NCBI GenBank assembly: GCA_001725155.1
Contig: MEFP01000010.1
Location: forward strand, 62,001-126,000
Source: Lysobacteraceae bacterium SCN 69-320
GTDB lineage: Bacteria; Pseudomonadota; Gammaproteobacteria; Xanthomonadales; Rhodanobacteraceae
Direction of reading: 5' to 3'
Length of the DNA: 64,000 bases
The stretch's first letter is position 1, and each line of letters opens with the position of its first letter. A program made the position numbers and the translations under genes. Below, one piece after another: positions 1-8,229 of the stretch. The notes under the pieces are model-generated. The model searched no databases and had not been told where the DNA came from. It worked only from the letters and a program-made list of their open reading frames with translations.

Positions 1-212
1 GCGGCCGACAGCGCCGGCGACGGCGGCCGTTGCGCCGTGTCGAGATACTGCTCGCGATGCGCGTGCTCGGTGTTGACGACGGCTTCGGCCGCGGCGGATT
101 TGCTGCCGAACTGCGGTTTCGCCGCGGGCGCGGCATCGGCCGGATGCAGGCCGGCGCCGAACAGCAAGGTCGCGGCCAGGGCGATGGATCGGTAACGCGT
201 GGTGCGGAACAT
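1..212 (-). CDS. Secreted protein, N-terminal part only (runs off window start)
   Basis: The minus strand has an ATG at 210-212 preceded by a strong ribosome binding site (GGGAGGG, 5 nt spacing) and stays open to the window edge. It begins with a typical signal peptide: MFRTTRYR, a hydrophobic stretch ALAATLLFGAGL, then a likely cleavage after ADA or AAPA. The roughly 70 residues seen show no recognisable domain: the mature start is Ala/Lys/Gln-rich, followed by a charged segment (VVNTEHAHREQYLDTAQR). Function unknown. The reading frame, signal peptide and ribosome binding site together make it a probable real gene exported to periplasm or beyond. Confidence 0.6.
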   Translation of the reverse strand, partial: MFRTTRYRSIALAATLLFGAGLHPADAAPAAKPQFGSKSAAAEAVVNTEHAHREQYLDTAQRPPSPALSA

Positions 213-828
213 GACTACCCTCCCGAATGATGGATTCCCCCGAGCTCCGGAGCGGCTCGTTGCGGCCTTGGTCCGGAGCGGCGGCAAATCTAGGAGGCGC
301 GGTCGTCGCCGTATTGTCATATCCGCGGACAAAACCGTCCGGATGTGAACAAAAAATAATTAGATAAAAATAATAAAAATACACACAAAAAGAAGCGCCC
401 TGCGCGGTGGCGCGCAAGGCCGGAATGCCGGTGTGCGGATGCGGCCGGTTCGCCGGTGCCGCAGTCGCGGCGGCCGTCACGAAACCGTCTTCTCATACCG
501 AAATCCACGCGCGATGCGCCGATTACGGCATGACAGCCGCCCGGCGCCGCGCGAAAGTCGCGGCGCCGGCTGCATTGGACGTCATAACGACCCATCGCGC
601 CGCCGCCGAATCGGACCCGGACGCCGCCACTTGGCGTTCCGAGCCCGCCGGCGCTCGCGGCACATTGCCGGTGCCGCGGTTTCTGGCCGGACCTGCAGAT
701 GTCCGGCAGAGTCGGGGGACTCGCAGAGAGGGAGCGGTGCAGCGGAGGCTGGCCGTCGATCGTGGAGACGCGCAGTGCAGGCCGGAGTGCCGCGCTGCCG
801 CCATTTGCCAGGTCGCAGAGCCGCCGCC
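213..828. other. Gene-free region with AT-rich island
   Basis: About 600 bp without a convincing gene. It contains an abruptly AT-rich tract at about 347-392 (A-runs such as ACAAAAAATAATTAG) in otherwise about 70% GC DNA, and an imperfect inverted repeat TCCGCGGAC-aaaacc-GTCCGGA at 322-343. Both lie upstream of the minus-strand secreted gene at 1-212 and could hold its promoter and an operator. Open frames across 407-898 on the plus strand have no homology-like features and probably reflect GC bias only. Confidence 0.4.
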
Positions 829-1263
829 ATGCACGCCATCGACGCCAAGGATCGCCAGCTGCTCGAACTGCTGTACCGCAACGCCCGCCTGCCGCTGAAG
901 ACCATCGCCGCGCGCGTCGGTCTCGCGCGCAGTTCGGTGCGCGAACGCGTCGCCCGGCTCGAGAGCAGCGGCGTGATCCGCGGCTATCGCGCCGAGGTGG
1001 CCTGGCCGCAGACGCCCGAATCGGTGCAGGCGTATTTCCAGGTGCGCCTGCGCCAGACGCCGGCCGCCGCCCTCGTGCGCCGTCTGCGCGACCGGCCCGA
1101 GTTCGAGCGCTGCTGCTCGATCGGCGGCGAGGTCGATCTGGTGCTCAGCGCCAGCGTGGACTCGCTGGCCGCGCTGAACGGCCTGCGCGACTGGCTGGCC
1201 GTGCAGGCCGAGGTCGCGTCGGTATCGACGTCGGTCGTGCTCAGCGAAGACTTCCGCCGCTGA
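829..1263 (+). CDS. Lrp/AsnC family transcriptional regulator
   Basis: A 144-residue protein with the standard two-part layout of Lrp/AsnC regulators. The N-terminal winged helix-turn-helix covers about residues 1-60 (MHAIDAKDRQLLELLYRNAR, then a recognition helix around ARSSVRERVARLESSGVI). The C-terminal RAM/AsnC ligand-binding alpha-beta domain covers about residues 65-140 (VQAYFQVRL... SIGGEVDLVLSASV). Family members bind an amino acid or related effector and act as dimers or octamers. The ATG at 829 is chosen because the HTH begins directly after it; upstream in-frame codons add only low-complexity Arg/Ala sequence. Next gene downstream is a multicopper oxidase, with a perfect palindrome between them. 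The regulated target is unknown. Confidence 0.85.
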   Translation: MHAIDAKDRQLLELLYRNARLPLKTIAARVGLARSSVRERVARLESSGVIRGYRAEVAWPQTPESVQAYFQVRLRQTPAAALVRRLRDRPEFERCCSIGGEVDLVLSASVDSLAALNGLRDWLAVQAEVASVSTSVVLSEDFRR

Positions 1264-1348
1264 GCCTTCGCCGCTGAACCTTCGCCGATGCGGCGCGCGC
1301 CGGTACGTCGCCAGTGCCGGCAGACACATCGTCGCCTGATAGCTTTTG

Positions 1349-1362
1349 TCGCAAATTTGCGA
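1349..1362. promoter_or_regulatory. Perfect 14-bp palindrome, candidate operator
   Basis: TCGCAAATTTGCGA is a perfect dyad in the gap between the Lrp-type regulator and the multicopper oxidase, 86 nt before the oxidase ATG. It overlaps a possible -35 (TTGCGA or TTGTCG) and precedes TGTTAG, a weak -10. Its AT-rich centre fits an operator for a dimeric regulator. Binding by the neighbouring Lrp protein is inference only. Confidence 0.4.
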
Positions 1363-1447
1363 TTGTGTTAGCGTGGCGCTGCGTCAGGGGCAGCGCGTCC
1401 ACGCGGGCTGCCAGGTCCGCTTTCCAGGGCTCCAAGGGGAAAATCCG

Positions 1448-3505
1448 ATGAAGGCTGACGGTGCGTTCGGAGCGCGGCACGATGCTGCGCGAATCAGACA
1501 GTCCAAGGCGCGCCGGGTCTTGCCGGCATTGCTGTTCGCAGCAGCCGGTGCAGCCACGGCGGCCGAACGCATCGACGCGCCGCCGGTCGCCGCGCAGATT
1601 CGCCGCGGCGCCGAGCTCGTGCGCAAAACGGCGGCAGAGCTGGCGACGACGCCGGCCAATCCGTGCCAGCGGCCGCTCGGTTCGCACGAGGTCTGCATTC
1701 CGCTGGACATCGAGTTCACCGACTCGACGATCTTCAACCCGGCCACCGGCCAGGACGACCGCGTCCATCTGCGTTCCTACCGCAGTCCCGGCACCGATCC
1801 GAAAATTCCGTTCGTCGCGCCGCTGATCGAGATTGCGCCCGGCCAGACCGTGCGCATTCCGCTGCACAACAAGCTGCCGGCCGAGCCGGACTGCGCCAAG
1901 GGCATCCCGAGCATCAACGTGCCGCACTGCTTCAACTCGACCAACCTGCATTCCCATGGCCTGTGGGTCAGCCCGGCCGGCAACAGCGACAACGTGCTGA
2001 TCGCGCTGCTGCCGGGCGTGCAGTTCGAATACGAATACAACATCCCGCCGGATCATCCTTCGGGTACGTTCTGGTACCACCCGCACATGCACGGTTCGAC
2101 CGCGCTGCAGGTCGCCAGCGGCATGGCCGGCACCCTGATCGTGCGCGGCAACCGCAAGCCCAGCGACCGGCAGACCGGCGACATCGACACCCTGCTGTTC
2201 GAGCCCGGCGGCGTGCGCGTGACCGAACGCGTGGTGCAGTTGCAGCAGGTCCAGTACGCCTGCCGCGACAAGAACGGCAACATCAAGAAGAAGACCGTAC
2301 GCAAGGACGGCAAGGACGTCGTCGTCGCCTGGGTCTGCGACAAGGACGAAGAGGGCAAGCCCGACGTCGGCAAGGTCGACAAGTACGACCAGTTCGGCCA
2401 GACCACCTGGACCGAATCGGGCCGCTATACCAGCGTCAACGGCCAGGTGCTGCCGACCTTCGCCAACGCGCGCGCCGGTGCGCTGGAGCGCTGGCGCGTC
2501 GTGCATGCGGGCGTGCGCAACAGCGTGAACCTGCAGTTCCGCAAGATGAAGCATGGCGCCAGGGCCTTCGACCGCCTGAAGGTCGCCGAACAGCAGTCGT
2601 GGATCGACGCGAACTGCACCGGAGAGCTGCTGCCGCAGTGGGAGATCGCCAGCGACGGCCTGACCCATTCCAAGGCCATACGCAAGACCGGCAACGTGCT
2701 CCAGCCGGGCTATCGCAGCGACGTGCTCGTGGTATTTCCGGATGCGGGGGATTACTGCGTCATCGACGGCGACGCCAAGCCCGACGACAGCGTGAGCTGG
2801 ACGGCCGAGAGCCGCCAGCTGCTCGGCAAGGTCAGCGTCGGCGCCGGCGAGAACGTCAGCGGCGACGTCGAGCCGTATCTGGTCAAGGCCCTGTCGGCCA
2901 TGGCCGACGCGACGCAGGAACCGGCCATGGCCGGCAAGATCAAGGCCGGCCTCGCCGATGGTCTGCGCCTCGACGCGTTCGTGCCGCATGCGGACGTCAG
3001 CGAGTCCGAGCTGACACAACCGGGCCAGGAAATGGAATTCAGCATCGTTTCGGTGGAAGTGCCCGATCCGGCCGATCCGGACAAGAAGACCAAGCGCACC
3101 GAATTCCGCGTCGACGAGCATGCCTACGATCCGAAGATGGCCCGCACCCTGGTACTCGGCCGCAGCGAGGAATGGAAGCTGACCTCGGCCACCGGCGACC
3201 ATCCGTTCCACATCCACGTGAATCCGTTCCAGATCGACCGCATCATCGACACCAGGAACGGCAATCGCGACGTCAGCGTGCCTGGCAGCGGCGACAGCTC
3301 CTACGACGGCCTCAAGGGCACCTGGAAAGACACCTTGTGGATCAAGCAGGGCTTCGAGATCTACGTACGCACGCGCTATGAACGCTATATCGGCGAGTAC
3401 GTGCTGCACTGTCACATCCTCGACCACGAGGACCAGGGCATGATGCAGAACGTCAAGGTCGTGCTGCCCGACGGCAAGGGCGGCGGCGTCTACGGACATC
3501 ATTGA
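1448..3505 (+). CDS. Multicopper oxidase (laccase/bilirubin oxidase-like)
   Basis: A 685-residue exported multicopper oxidase that would couple one-electron oxidation of metal or phenolic substrates to reduction of O2 to water. All four copper-ligand motifs are present: HSH at 168-170, HPHMH at 211-215, HPFHIH at 585-590 and HCHILDH at 654-660, with M665 as likely axial ligand of the type 1 copper. A twin-Arg-poor but plausible signal region (RRVLPALLFAAAGAATAA) is near residues 22-39. A lysine-rich insert around residues 275-325 (KKKTVRKDGKD...) lies between the cupredoxin domains and is longer than in small laccases. The ATG at 1448 is preceded by AAGGGGAAAA. Metal homeostasis is the usual role, but the substrate cannot be told from sequence. 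Confidence 0.88.
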   Translation: MKADGAFGARHDAARIRQSKARRVLPALLFAAAGAATAAERIDAPPVAAQIRRGAELVRKTAAELATTPANPCQRPLGSHEVCIPLDIEFTDSTIFNPATGQDDRVHLRSYRSPGTDPKIPFVAPLIEIAPGQTVRIPLHNKLPAEPDCAKGIPSINVPHCFNSTNLHSHGLWVSPAGNSDNVLIALLPGVQFEYEYNIPPDHPSGTFWYHPHMHGSTALQVASGMAGTLIVRGNRKPSDRQTGDIDTLLFEPGGVRVTERVVQLQQVQYACRDKNGNIKKKTVRKDGKDVVVAWVCDKDEEGKPDVGKVDKYDQFGQTTWTESGRYTSVNGQVLPTFANARAGALERWRVVHAGVRNSVNLQFRKMKHGARAFDRLKVAEQQSWIDANCTGELLPQWEIASDGLTHSKAIRKTGNVLQPGYRSDVLVVFPDAGDYCVIDGDAKPDDSVSWTAESRQLLGKVSVGAGENVSGDVEPYLVKALSAMADATQEPAMAGKIKAGLADGLRLDAFVPHADVSESELTQPGQEMEFSIVSVEVPDPADPDKKTKRTEFRVDEHAYDPKMARTLVLGRSEEWKLTSATGDHPFHIHVNPFQIDRIIDTRNGNRDVSVPGSGDSSYDGLKGTWKDTLWIKQGFEIYVRTRYERYIGEYVLHCHILDHEDQGMMQNVKVVLPDGKGGGVYGHH

Positions 3506-3513
3506 GGAAGGCC

Positions 3514-3708
3514 GGGAATCGGGAGCGGGGAGACGGGAATCGTTCGTGCCGAACGCGAATCCCGTTTCCCCTCGCTTCGATCCGACGAGGCGATCAGTAC
3601 GGCACGAATGAATCAGCGCGGTACCCCGGCGTCCCGCACGGCAATCCTGCCCCCAGCCAAACCCTTCCGGCCCGTGGGGCGTTCAACTCCCGACTCCCCC
3701 TGATTCCC
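3514..3708. repeat. Intergenic element with GGGAATCGGG-type inverted ends
   Basis: The convergent gap between the multicopper oxidase and the OmpA lipoprotein starts with GGGAATCGGGAGCGGGGAG (3514-3532) and ends with the near-complementary CTCCCGACTCCCCCTGATTC (from 3687). The ends resemble those of the element at 8230-8356, which lies in another convergent gap. A short MITE-like or REP-like intergenic repeat is likely. No coding signal was seen inside. Confidence 0.5.
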
Positions 3709-3742
3709 AAAAAGGAGAGCGACATTCGTCGCTCTCCTTTTT
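3709..3742. terminator. Bidirectional rho-independent terminator
   Basis: A perfect 15-bp stem (AAAAAGGAGAGCGAC / GTCGCTCTCCTTTTT) with a 4-nt loop ATTC. Because the stem ends in A/T runs, it ends transcription in both directions. It lies 6 nt beyond the minus-strand OmpA gene and downstream of the plus-strand multicopper oxidase. Confidence 0.85.
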
Positions 3743-3748
3743 TCATTT

Positions 3749-4627
3749 TTACCGCGAAGCCACCACCTTCTGCACGATGACTTCGACACGGCGGTTCTGC
3801 AGCCGGCCGCCGCTGCTGGCGTTGTCGGCGACCGGGAAGTCCGGGCCCATGCCGCGCACGGTGATGCGTGCAGGATTCACGCCGCGGCCGATCAGATACG
3901 ACTGCACCGACTGCGCGCGATGCAGCGACAGGTCGAGATTGAAGCTGCGCGAACCGGTGGAATCGGTATGGCCCTCGATCGCGACCTGGCTGCGGTCGTC
4001 GCTGCGCAGGGCTTCGGCGAGCTGGTCGAGGCTGCGCGTGGCGCCGGGCTTGAGTTCGGCGCGGCCGGTTTCGAACAGCACGTCGCCCAAGGTCACGACC
4101 ATGCCGCGTTCGGTCTCGCGCGCCTGCAGCTCGGCGAGCTGGGCGCGCGCGGCGTCGGCGTCCAGCCGCGCCTGCTCGGCGGCCAGACGCTGCTGCTCGG
4201 CGTCCATCTGCGCGTCGTGCGCGGCGGCGGCCGCGGCGCTGGCGTCGGCGCGGGCGATCGCGAGGTCGCGCGTGCGCGCCTCGGCGAGCAACCGTTCGCG
4301 CTCGCGGCCGAGCTCCTGCGCGTGCTGTTCGGCGAAGCGCGCGAGACCTTCGGCTTCGGCGGTGCGGATCAGCCGGTCGGCGAGATAGACGCCGTGGTCG
4401 AACAGCTCGCGGTCGAGCCGGCGCCCGTCGCGGGCCAGCGTGTCGACCGCGGCGTCGGCATTGGCCAGTTCGGCGGCCGCGGTCGGGGCGATGCGCGGGT
4501 CGCCGTGCAGACGATTCAGTTCCGACTGCAGACGTGCGATCTCCGGTGCGGTGCCGCGCGGCGTGCTGGCGCAGGCGGCGAGCGCGAGCGCCGTGGAAAC
4601 GGCAAACACGAGATGACGGATTTTCAT
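3749..4627 (-). CDS. OmpA-family peptidoglycan-binding lipoprotein
   Basis: A 292-residue outer-membrane lipoprotein. The lipobox LALAAC places the lipidated Cys at residue 19. Residues about 25-170 are a long Ala/Glu/Arg-rich, mostly helical or coiled-coil segment related to DUF4398-type periplasmic helices. Residues about 175-290 are a complete OmpA-like domain: TLGDVLFETGRAELKPGA, IEGHTDSTGS, the RAQSVQSYLIGRGV helix and GRLQNRRVEV, the diaminopimelate-contacting region. It should tether the outer membrane to peptidoglycan. It starts 3 nt after the stop of the DUF4398 gene at 4631-4996, so the two form an operon, and is followed by a strong terminator. Confidence 0.88.
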   Translation of the reverse strand: MKIRHLVFAVSTALALAACASTPRGTAPEIARLQSELNRLHGDPRIAPTAAAELANADAAVDTLARDGRRLDRELFDHGVYLADRLIRTAEAEGLARFAEQHAQELGRERERLLAEARTRDLAIARADASAAAAAAHDAQMDAEQQRLAAEQARLDADAARAQLAELQARETERGMVVTLGDVLFETGRAELKPGATRSLDQLAEALRSDDRSQVAIEGHTDSTGSRSFNLDLSLHRAQSVQSYLIGRGVNPARITVRGMGPDFPVADNASSGGRLQNRRVEVIVQKVVASR

Positions 4628-4630
4628 GGC

Positions 4631-4996
4631 TCAGCCTCCTGCGCGTCCGAGTTCCATGCGCAAGCTGCGCACGGCGGCCTCGACTTCGGCGGTGGTCGCC
4701 TCGGCGCGTGCCTGACGGCTGCGCGCTTCGGCGAGGATGGCGTCGGCGCGCGTCTTTTCCGAAGCGAGCAGGCTTTCGTTCCAGTCGCGGCCGTTGGCCA
4801 GGCCCTGCGCGCGGGCCATGCCGCTGCGCGCGGTGTCGAGATCGGCGCCGGCGTATTGCGCCGCGCCGGCGCGTTCGGCGGAGTCCAGCGCGCTCTGTGC
4901 AGCGGTCATGGCCAGTTCGGCGTCGTGGCGGTTCGCCGCCGCGGCCAGACCGGGCAGCGCGGCGGCGGCGACGAAAACCAGTGCGGCGATTTTCAT
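4631..4996 (-). CDS. DUF4398 domain periplasmic protein
   Basis: A 121-residue protein with a signal peptide (MKIAALVFVAAAALPGLAAA) and a helical Ala/Glu-rich body typical of DUF4398: ELAMTAAQSALDSAERAGAA, YAGADLDTARSGMARAQGLA. The same helical type makes up the N-terminal half of the OmpA lipoprotein encoded 3 nt downstream, so the pair probably arose by duplication plus fusion and acts together at the cell envelope. The exact role of DUF4398 is not established. ATG at 4996 is supported by AGGAGC upstream. Confidence 0.8.
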   Translation of the reverse strand: MKIAALVFVAAAALPGLAAAANRHDAELAMTAAQSALDSAERAGAAQYAGADLDTARSGMARAQGLANGRDWNESLLASEKTRADAILAEARSRQARAEATTAEVEAAVRSLRMELGRAGG

Positions 4997-5026
4997 GACG
5001 TTGCTCCTTGCTGAGGGGGCGGGTTC

Positions 5027-5329
5027 CTACCAGCGTTCGTATTCGCGCCGCGATAGGCGCCCGTCGCGGTTCTTGTCGGCATAGATGAAATCGTTGGCCA
5101 GCGGCGGATACCCCGATGCTTCGTTCTCGTCGATGCTGCCGTCGCCGTTCCTGTCCAGCGATTCGAACGCCGGCTTGGGGCCCCAGGATTTGGCCGGCGG
5201 CTGGCCGTAGCGCACGATCAGGTCGCCGCGCGGGCTCGGATAGCGCTGTTCGCGCAGGCCGTCGTCGGTACTCTGCGCCGCGGCGCCGGCGGCCAGGCAG
5301 CACAGCACAAGGGTGAGCGGGATTTTCAT
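5027..5329 (-). CDS. Secreted EF-hand calcium-binding protein
   Basis: A 100-residue exported protein. The signal peptide is MKIPLTLVLCCLAAGAAAQ. Two EF-hand loops follow: DRNGDGSIDENE around residues 59-70 and DKNRDGRLSRRE around residues 86-97. Both keep the D-x-[DN]-x-[DG]-G calcium-binding pattern, so calcium binding is likely. The ATG at 5329 is chosen over an upstream in-frame codon because it directly starts the signal peptide. It lies in a same-strand group of envelope genes (5961 to 3749), but gaps of 10-30 nt on both sides leave operon membership open. A role in calcium sensing or in stabilising envelope proteins is a guess. Confidence 0.78.
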   Translation of the reverse strand: MKIPLTLVLCCLAAGAAAQSTDDGLREQRYPSPRGDLIVRYGQPPAKSWGPKPAFESLDRNGDGSIDENEASGYPPLANDFIYADKNRDGRLSRREYERW

Positions 5330-5339
5330 GGGATCGCCC

Positions 5340-5705
5340 TCAGCGGATGCGCGCGCGCAGCTCACGCCCGAACTCGGCCAGCGTGTGCAGGGCATCATTG
5401 AGGCGCGGCGTCATGTCCTTCGTCAGACGCGGCAGCGAGCGGCTCTTGCCGTTGCGTCCGGCCAGACGCACGATCGCCGCAGCGCCGATGCCCAGGGCGA
5501 TGGCCAGCGGCACGAACACCTTCGGCGATTTGAGCTGCCGTGCGGCGTTCGCGAGGGCCGCGCGGCGCGGCTTGATTTCGGTGGACGGGCGCACCGCGAC
5601 GCTGTCGACGGCGTCTGCCTTGCGCACGCGCTGACGTGCGGCGGTGGAACGGGGCGGCGGCGTGCGCCCGTGGGTGATGCCGTTGGCGGCTGTCTTCTGC
5701 ACCAT
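5340..5705 (-). CDS. Small single-pass membrane protein, unknown function
   Basis: A 121-residue protein with a basic, Arg/Lys-rich N-terminal half (residues 1-65), one clear transmembrane helix (FVPLAIALGIGAAAIVRLAG, about residues 68-88) and a basic C-terminal tail. The start at 5705 is set by AGGAGA eight nt upstream; a longer frame lacks such a site. The stop lies 10 nt before the EF-hand gene start, so co-transcription is likely. It resembles small hypothetical inner-membrane proteins, and no family was recognised. Confidence 0.6.
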   Translation of the reverse strand: MVQKTAANGITHGRTPPPRSTAARQRVRKADAVDSVAVRPSTEIKPRRAALANAARQLKSPKVFVPLAIALGIGAAAIVRLAGRNGKSRSLPRLTKDMTPRLNDALHTLAEFGRELRARIR

Positions 5706-5798
5706 GACCTGATTCTCCTGTGTTGGCGGGCAAGGAATGCCGGCACTGCGCTGCGGACCGGTTGCCGGCACGTCGAAGGCTGCGTTGCCGCTGCCGTC

Positions 5799-5838
5799 GT
5801 CAGCTCAGAGACCATGAGCTGACACGACAGTTTTCGTG
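5799..5838. other. Two consecutive hairpins in an intergenic gap
   Basis: GTCAGCTCA-gagacca-TGAGCTGAC (5799-5823) is a perfect 9-bp stem, followed at once by CACGA-cagttt-TCGTG (5824-5839 approx). They sit about 125 nt downstream of the PDZ lipoprotein stop and upstream of the 5705 start on the minus strand. They have no T-run, so they are more likely a regulatory or RNA-stabilising structure than an intrinsic terminator. Confidence 0.4.
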
Positions 5839-5960
5839 CCAGCCGGTGAAAGAAGGTCAACTCGTTGCGGCAGCTATGCTTTTTATCGCGCCGGACGCAG
5901 CCGTTTCAGGCAGAACGCGGATTCCACCGCGGGCTTCGTGCAGGCTGCCCGGCCTTGCCG

Positions 5961-6653
5961 CTAGGGCGTCTCGCCGAAGGTGCGGCCGAGCTGGACCTTG
6001 CGCCGCAGCGGCTCGCTGCCGCGGGCCACGTCGAGCTCTACCGTACGACCCATGTGCTCGCGCAGCAGCTGTTGAAATTTCGCGCGATCGTTCACCGGCT
6101 GGCGGTCCAGCGCCGTGACGATGTCGCCGGGCCGCAGGTTCGCGCGCGAGGCCGGGCTGTCGCCGACCACTTCGCCCAGGCGCACGCCACCGGCCGGCCA
6201 GGCCTGGCGTTCGTTGGCGTTGAGATCGCGGAACGTGGCGCCGAACACCAGGCGCAGGCGCACGAAATAGGCGGCGGTCAGGCCGCCGCCGGACTGCGCG
6301 TACCAGCGGATCTTGTCGGCGCCGATCGCCTGGCCCTGGCGCGCGATCCAGGCCCGTGCCGCGTCGTCGTCGCGCGCATGGCGGCTGTTGCCGACGAGCA
6401 CGTAGGCCTGCGGCGTCAGCAGCTCCTGGTCGGCCGCCGGCGTGCGGCCGGCGAGCAGCTCGGCCTGGGCCGGCGCCGGCGCGGCGCGCAGCGGCGCGAT
6501 CACGGCGGATTCGCGGCCGGCGACGGCGTCGTAGCGATTGTCCGTATCGGCCGGCAGCCCCGGCGCCGTGCTGTCGCGCACGAAGGAGGACGTGGCGCAG
6601 CCGCCGAGCAGGCTGCAGCCGAACAGCAGAACCAGGGCGAAGCGGAAGTTCAT
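5961..6653 (-). CDS. PDZ-domain lipoprotein
   Basis: A 230-residue lipoprotein. The lipobox LLGGCAT gives a lipidated Cys near residue 18. The C-terminal third (about residues 155-225) is a PDZ domain: VRLGEVVGDSPASRANLRPGDIVTALD. The middle part (about 60-150) is not recognised. There is no serine protease or other catalytic motif, so it probably acts as a binding or adaptor protein in the periplasm. The ATG at 6653 starts the signal peptide directly (MNFRFALVLLFGCSLLGGC). An upstream in-frame Met gives an unlikely charged leader. Confidence 0.78.
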   Translation of the reverse strand: MNFRFALVLLFGCSLLGGCATSSFVRDSTAPGLPADTDNRYDAVAGRESAVIAPLRAAPAPAQAELLAGRTPAADQELLTPQAYVLVGNSRHARDDDAARAWIARQGQAIGADKIRWYAQSGGGLTAAYFVRLRLVFGATFRDLNANERQAWPAGGVRLGEVVGDSPASRANLRPGDIVTALDRQPVNDRAKFQQLLREHMGRTVELDVARGSEPLRRKVQLGRTFGETP

Positions 6654-6824
6654 GTCGTTCTCGCGATCCGGAATGGACGCGAGCATGCCCAATTTCGCGT
6701 TATGCCGGGTTGAATGACGCCTCATCTTTCCGCGCCGGGCAGCGTTCCGTCCGCGCAGTCCGGCCGGTTCCGCCGCAGCGCCGGCCGCCGGCTGCGCCGC
6801 CGCGGCAACGGCGGTCCGCGCGGC

Positions 6825-6830
6825 TATACT
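6825..6830 (+). promoter_or_regulatory. -10 box of the EamA permease gene
   Basis: TATACT within CGGCTATACTCGCGG, 26 nt before the ATG, matches the sigma-70 -10 consensus. No clear -35 is visible. This GC-flanked TATRCT arrangement recurs before several genes in the window. Confidence 0.4.
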
Positions 6831-6856
6831 CGCGGCCTCACCTGCGAAGCGATGCG

Positions 6857-7714
6857 ATGACTTCCTCCGTGCGCGGCATGCTCGTCATGCTCGTGGCGGT
6901 AGCCATGTTCGCGTTCATGGATACCGGCATGAAACTGCTGGCCGCGCATTACCCGGCGACCCAGGTCGCTGCGTTGCGTGGACTTGCCTCCTGGCCGTTC
7001 GTCGTGGTCTGGGTGCTGCTCAGCGGCGGCCCTGGCCAGTTGCTGCGCGTGCGCTGGCCGCTGCACTTGCTGCGCGGTGTGCTCGCGGTGGTCATGCTGG
7101 CGGCGTTCGCCTATGCGCTCAAGCGCCTGCCGCTGGCCGAAGCCTATGCGCTGTTCTTCGTCGCGCCGCTGCTGGTCACCGCGCTGGCGGTGCCGCTGCT
7201 CGGCGAGCGCGTGGGCTGGCGGCGCTGGGGCGCGATCGGCGTCGGCCTGCTGGGCACCCTGGTGATACTGCGGCCCAGCGGGCAGGGCATGCTGTCCCTG
7301 AGCGGGCTGGCCGTGCTGGTCTCGGCGCTGGCCTACGCGATCGGCGCGGTCAGCGTGCGCCTGCTCGGCCGCACCGATACGACCCAGGCCATGGTGTTCT
7401 GGATGCTGAGCCTGCTCGCGGTATTCGCGACCGTCGTGGCCTGGCCCGAGTGGCGCGCGCTGCGCGACGAGGACTTCTGGCTGCTCGCCGGCATCGGCGC
7501 AACTGGCGCGGCCGGCCAATATTGCGTGACCGAGGCATTCCGGCGCACGCCGGCCTCCCTGGTCGCGCCGCTGGAATACACCGCGCTGGTCTGGGCGCTG
7601 GGCCTGGACTGGCTGCTCTGGCGCACGTTCCCCGATGCGGTCACGTTCGTCGGCGCCGGCATCATCGTCGCGAGCGGCCTTTACCTTATCCGCGGCGAAC
7701 GCCGCGACACCTGA
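6857..7714 (+). CDS. EamA/DMT-family transporter
   Basis: A 285-residue integral membrane protein with about ten hydrophobic helices in the internal duplication of two EamA halves typical of drug/metabolite transporters. Examples are VRGMLVMLVAVAMFAFMDTG near the start and the motif LPLAEAYALFFVAPLLVTAL closing the first half. Family members export metabolites or amino acids; the substrate cannot be predicted. The ATG at 6857 gives the normal N-terminus; no good ribosome binding site is visible. The NUDIX hydrolase begins 19 nt downstream, so the two are probably co-transcribed. Confidence 0.85.
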   Translation: MTSSVRGMLVMLVAVAMFAFMDTGMKLLAAHYPATQVAALRGLASWPFVVVWVLLSGGPGQLLRVRWPLHLLRGVLAVVMLAAFAYALKRLPLAEAYALFFVAPLLVTALAVPLLGERVGWRRWGAIGVGLLGTLVILRPSGQGMLSLSGLAVLVSALAYAIGAVSVRLLGRTDTTQAMVFWMLSLLAVFATVVAWPEWRALRDEDFWLLAGIGATGAAGQYCVTEAFRRTPASLVAPLEYTALVWALGLDWLLWRTFPDAVTFVGAGIIVASGLYLIRGERRDT

Positions 7715-7733
7715 AACTGCGGACCCGCAAGCC

Positions 7734-8219
7734 ATGCCCTATACGCCTATCGTCGCCACTCTCGGCTATGTGCTGTCGCCGGATCGCAAGCGCGTGCTCA
7801 TGATCCACCGCAACGCACGCGCCCATGACCACCACCTCGGCAAGTACAACGGCCTCGGCGGCAAGCTCGAAGCCGACGAGGATGTGCTTGCCGGCATGCG
7901 CCGCGAGATCCGCGAGGAAGCCGCGATCGAGTGCACCGCGCTGACCCTGCGCGGCACCATCAGCTGGCCCGGCTTCGGCAAGCACGGCGAGGACTGGCTC
8001 GGTTTTCTGTTCCTGGTGACCGCCTACGAAGGTACGCCGCTGACCCACAACGCCGAAGGCGCGCTGGAATGGGTCGATCGCGACCGCCTGCTCGACCTGC
8101 CTCTCTGGGAAGGCGACCGCCACTTCCTGCCGCTGGTCTTCGACGACGATGAGCGCCCGTTCCATGGGGTCATGCCGTATCGCGACGGGCGGATGCTGTC
8201 GTGGAGTTTTTCCCGCTAG
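7734..8219 (+). CDS. NUDIX hydrolase, 8-oxo-dGTP diphosphatase-like
   Basis: A 161-residue protein with a complete Nudix box around residues 43-65: GGKLEADED, then MRREIREEAAI, matching G-x5-E-x7-R-E-U-x-E-E. The surrounding GKYNGLGGK and the layout resemble MTH1/YtkD-type sanitising enzymes that hydrolyse oxidised purine nucleoside triphosphates such as 8-oxo-dGTP. It lies directly after the EamA permease with a 19-nt gap. Substrate assignment is inference from the Nudix context; other nucleotide-derivative substrates are possible. Confidence 0.8.
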   Translation: MPYTPIVATLGYVLSPDRKRVLMIHRNARAHDHHLGKYNGLGGKLEADEDVLAGMRREIREEAAIECTALTLRGTISWPGFGKHGEDWLGFLFLVTAYEGTPLTHNAEGALEWVDRDRLLDLPLWEGDRHFLPLVFDDDERPFHGVMPYRDGRMLSWSFSR

Positions 8220-8229
8220 CGGGAAAAAA

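Noticed and set aside
1241-3502. A 753-codon minus-strand frame opposite the multicopper oxidase
   Set aside because: No signal, domain or ribosome binding site; the plus strand has all copper motifs in frame.
3502-3780. A 92-codon plus-strand frame after the multicopper oxidase
   Set aside because: It lies inside the inverted repeat and terminator and has no protein-like character.
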